DNA from: Enterovibrio norvegicus DSM 15893
Lineage (GTDB): Bacteria; Pseudomonadota; Gammaproteobacteria; Enterobacterales; Vibrionaceae
NCBI RefSeq assembly: GCF_900115495.1
Contig: NZ_FOWR01000023.1
Coordinates: 1,384-65,383, forward strand
Length of the DNA stretch: 64,000 nt
Direction of reading: 5' to 3'
This document shows positions 63,766-64,000 of this stretch, one piece after another. The notes under the pieces are model-generated. The model saw nothing but the letters and a program-made list of their open reading frames with translations, was not told the DNA's origin and did not search any database. Position 1 is the first letter of the stretch, and each line of letters starts with the position of its first letter. Made by a program: the position numbers and the translations under genes.

Positions 63766-64000
63766 TATCTCTCCTCCCCTGCTTGTGGATCCTCTGGCCC
63801 CAGAGGAGCGGCGATGGGGTTTCCGTCTTTGTCCTTACCTAGCTGCCCGTGGGACAACCTCGTCACCACACGCACGTCCATGTCTTGCTCATATTTGCTT
63901 GGGGATTTACGCATGAGCTTGAGCAAGTAATAGATACCCGCACCAAATATCGCGAAATACACCACTACAAACACCGCCAACGAAGCGCCAACGGCGCTGG
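63765..64000 (-). CDS. cioA: Cytochrome bd-type quinol oxidase subunit I, CioA/CydA-like, C-terminal fragment
   Basis: Frame is open to the right edge, so only the last 77 codons or so are here. The fragment shows the final TM segment (VFVVVYFAIFGAGIYYLLKLM) and a hydrophilic tail ending PEDPQAGEER, matching the C-terminus of CioA-type subunit I. Stop overlaps the cioB start (TAATG). The GRQPW and haem-ligand regions lie outside the window. Confidence 0.85.
   Translation of the reverse strand, partial: SAVGASLAVFVVVYFAIFGAGIYYLLKLMRKSPSKYEQDMDVRVVTRLSHGQLGKDKDGNPIAAPLGPEDPQAGEER

Overview
The window is bacterial chromosomal DNA from a marine gammaproteobacterium, most likely a member of the Vibrionaceae (Vibrio, Grimontia, Enterovibrio or Photobacterium). 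The main support is the gene order ruvA-ruvB / cydA-cydB-cydX-ybgE-ybgC-tolQ-tolR-tolA-tolB-pal-cpoB-nadA, which I know from Vibrio chromosomes. Chitin-binding secreted protease, RTX adhesins and DMSP-catabolism genes fit a marine lifestyle. Genus is inference; no rRNA is present.

Layout. (1) 1-9.1 kb: the 3' part of a giant repeat-containing RTX surface protein, followed by a shorter paralogue (959 aa) that shares its beta-propeller, VCBS, RTX and type I secretion modules. (2) 9.4-18 kb: a minus-strand cluster with a BCCT transporter, M19 metallohydrolase, ketoglutarate-semialdehyde-type dehydrogenase, RidA protein and two uncharacterised proteins, with a divergent LysR regulator; it looks like an import and breakdown pathway for an unidentified zwitterionic substrate. 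(3) 18-26.8 kb: secreted trypsin-like chitin-binding protease, a chemoreceptor, DyP-type peroxidase, SnoaL-like protein, LysR regulator, tRNA-Ser(GGA), a DEAD-box helicase and a YehS-like protein. (4) 27-28.5 kb: nickel superoxide dismutase (sodN) and its maturation protease (sodX) behind a strong Fur-box match, with two small uncharacterised genes, one a His-rich membrane protein. (5) 28.5-38 kb: a compact five-gene operon of YqiJ-like membrane protein, YqiK-like flotillin, a 1621-aa AAA ATPase, a single-HKD phospholipase D/nuclease and TelA. (6) A second tRNA-Ser(GGA), then 38.7-46.8 kb, a complete DMSP catabolism cluster dddD, dddR, dddTBC. (7) 46.9-51.5 kb: UPF0149 protein, dbpA, a bile-acid/sodium symporter family protein and nadA. 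(8) 51.6-64 kb: tol-pal, cydABX-ybgE, a 9-bp minisatellite, ruvBA, and a second (cyanide-insensitive type) cytochrome bd operon running off the right edge.

How it fits together. Two BCCT-led clusters point to use of betaine-like osmolytes as carbon sources; the ddd cluster should take up DMSP, release DMS and send the 3-carbon product through 3-hydroxypropionate and malonate semialdehyde to acetyl-CoA. Oxidative-stress and iron-economy functions (Ni-SOD under apparent Fur control, DyP peroxidase, two bd oxidases) form a second theme. The least understood parts are the flotillin/ATPase/PLD/TelA operon, the small genes of the sodN operon, and the 577-aa plus 239-aa pair in the first BCCT cluster. 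All functional calls are from reading sequence motifs and gene order; no database search was run.
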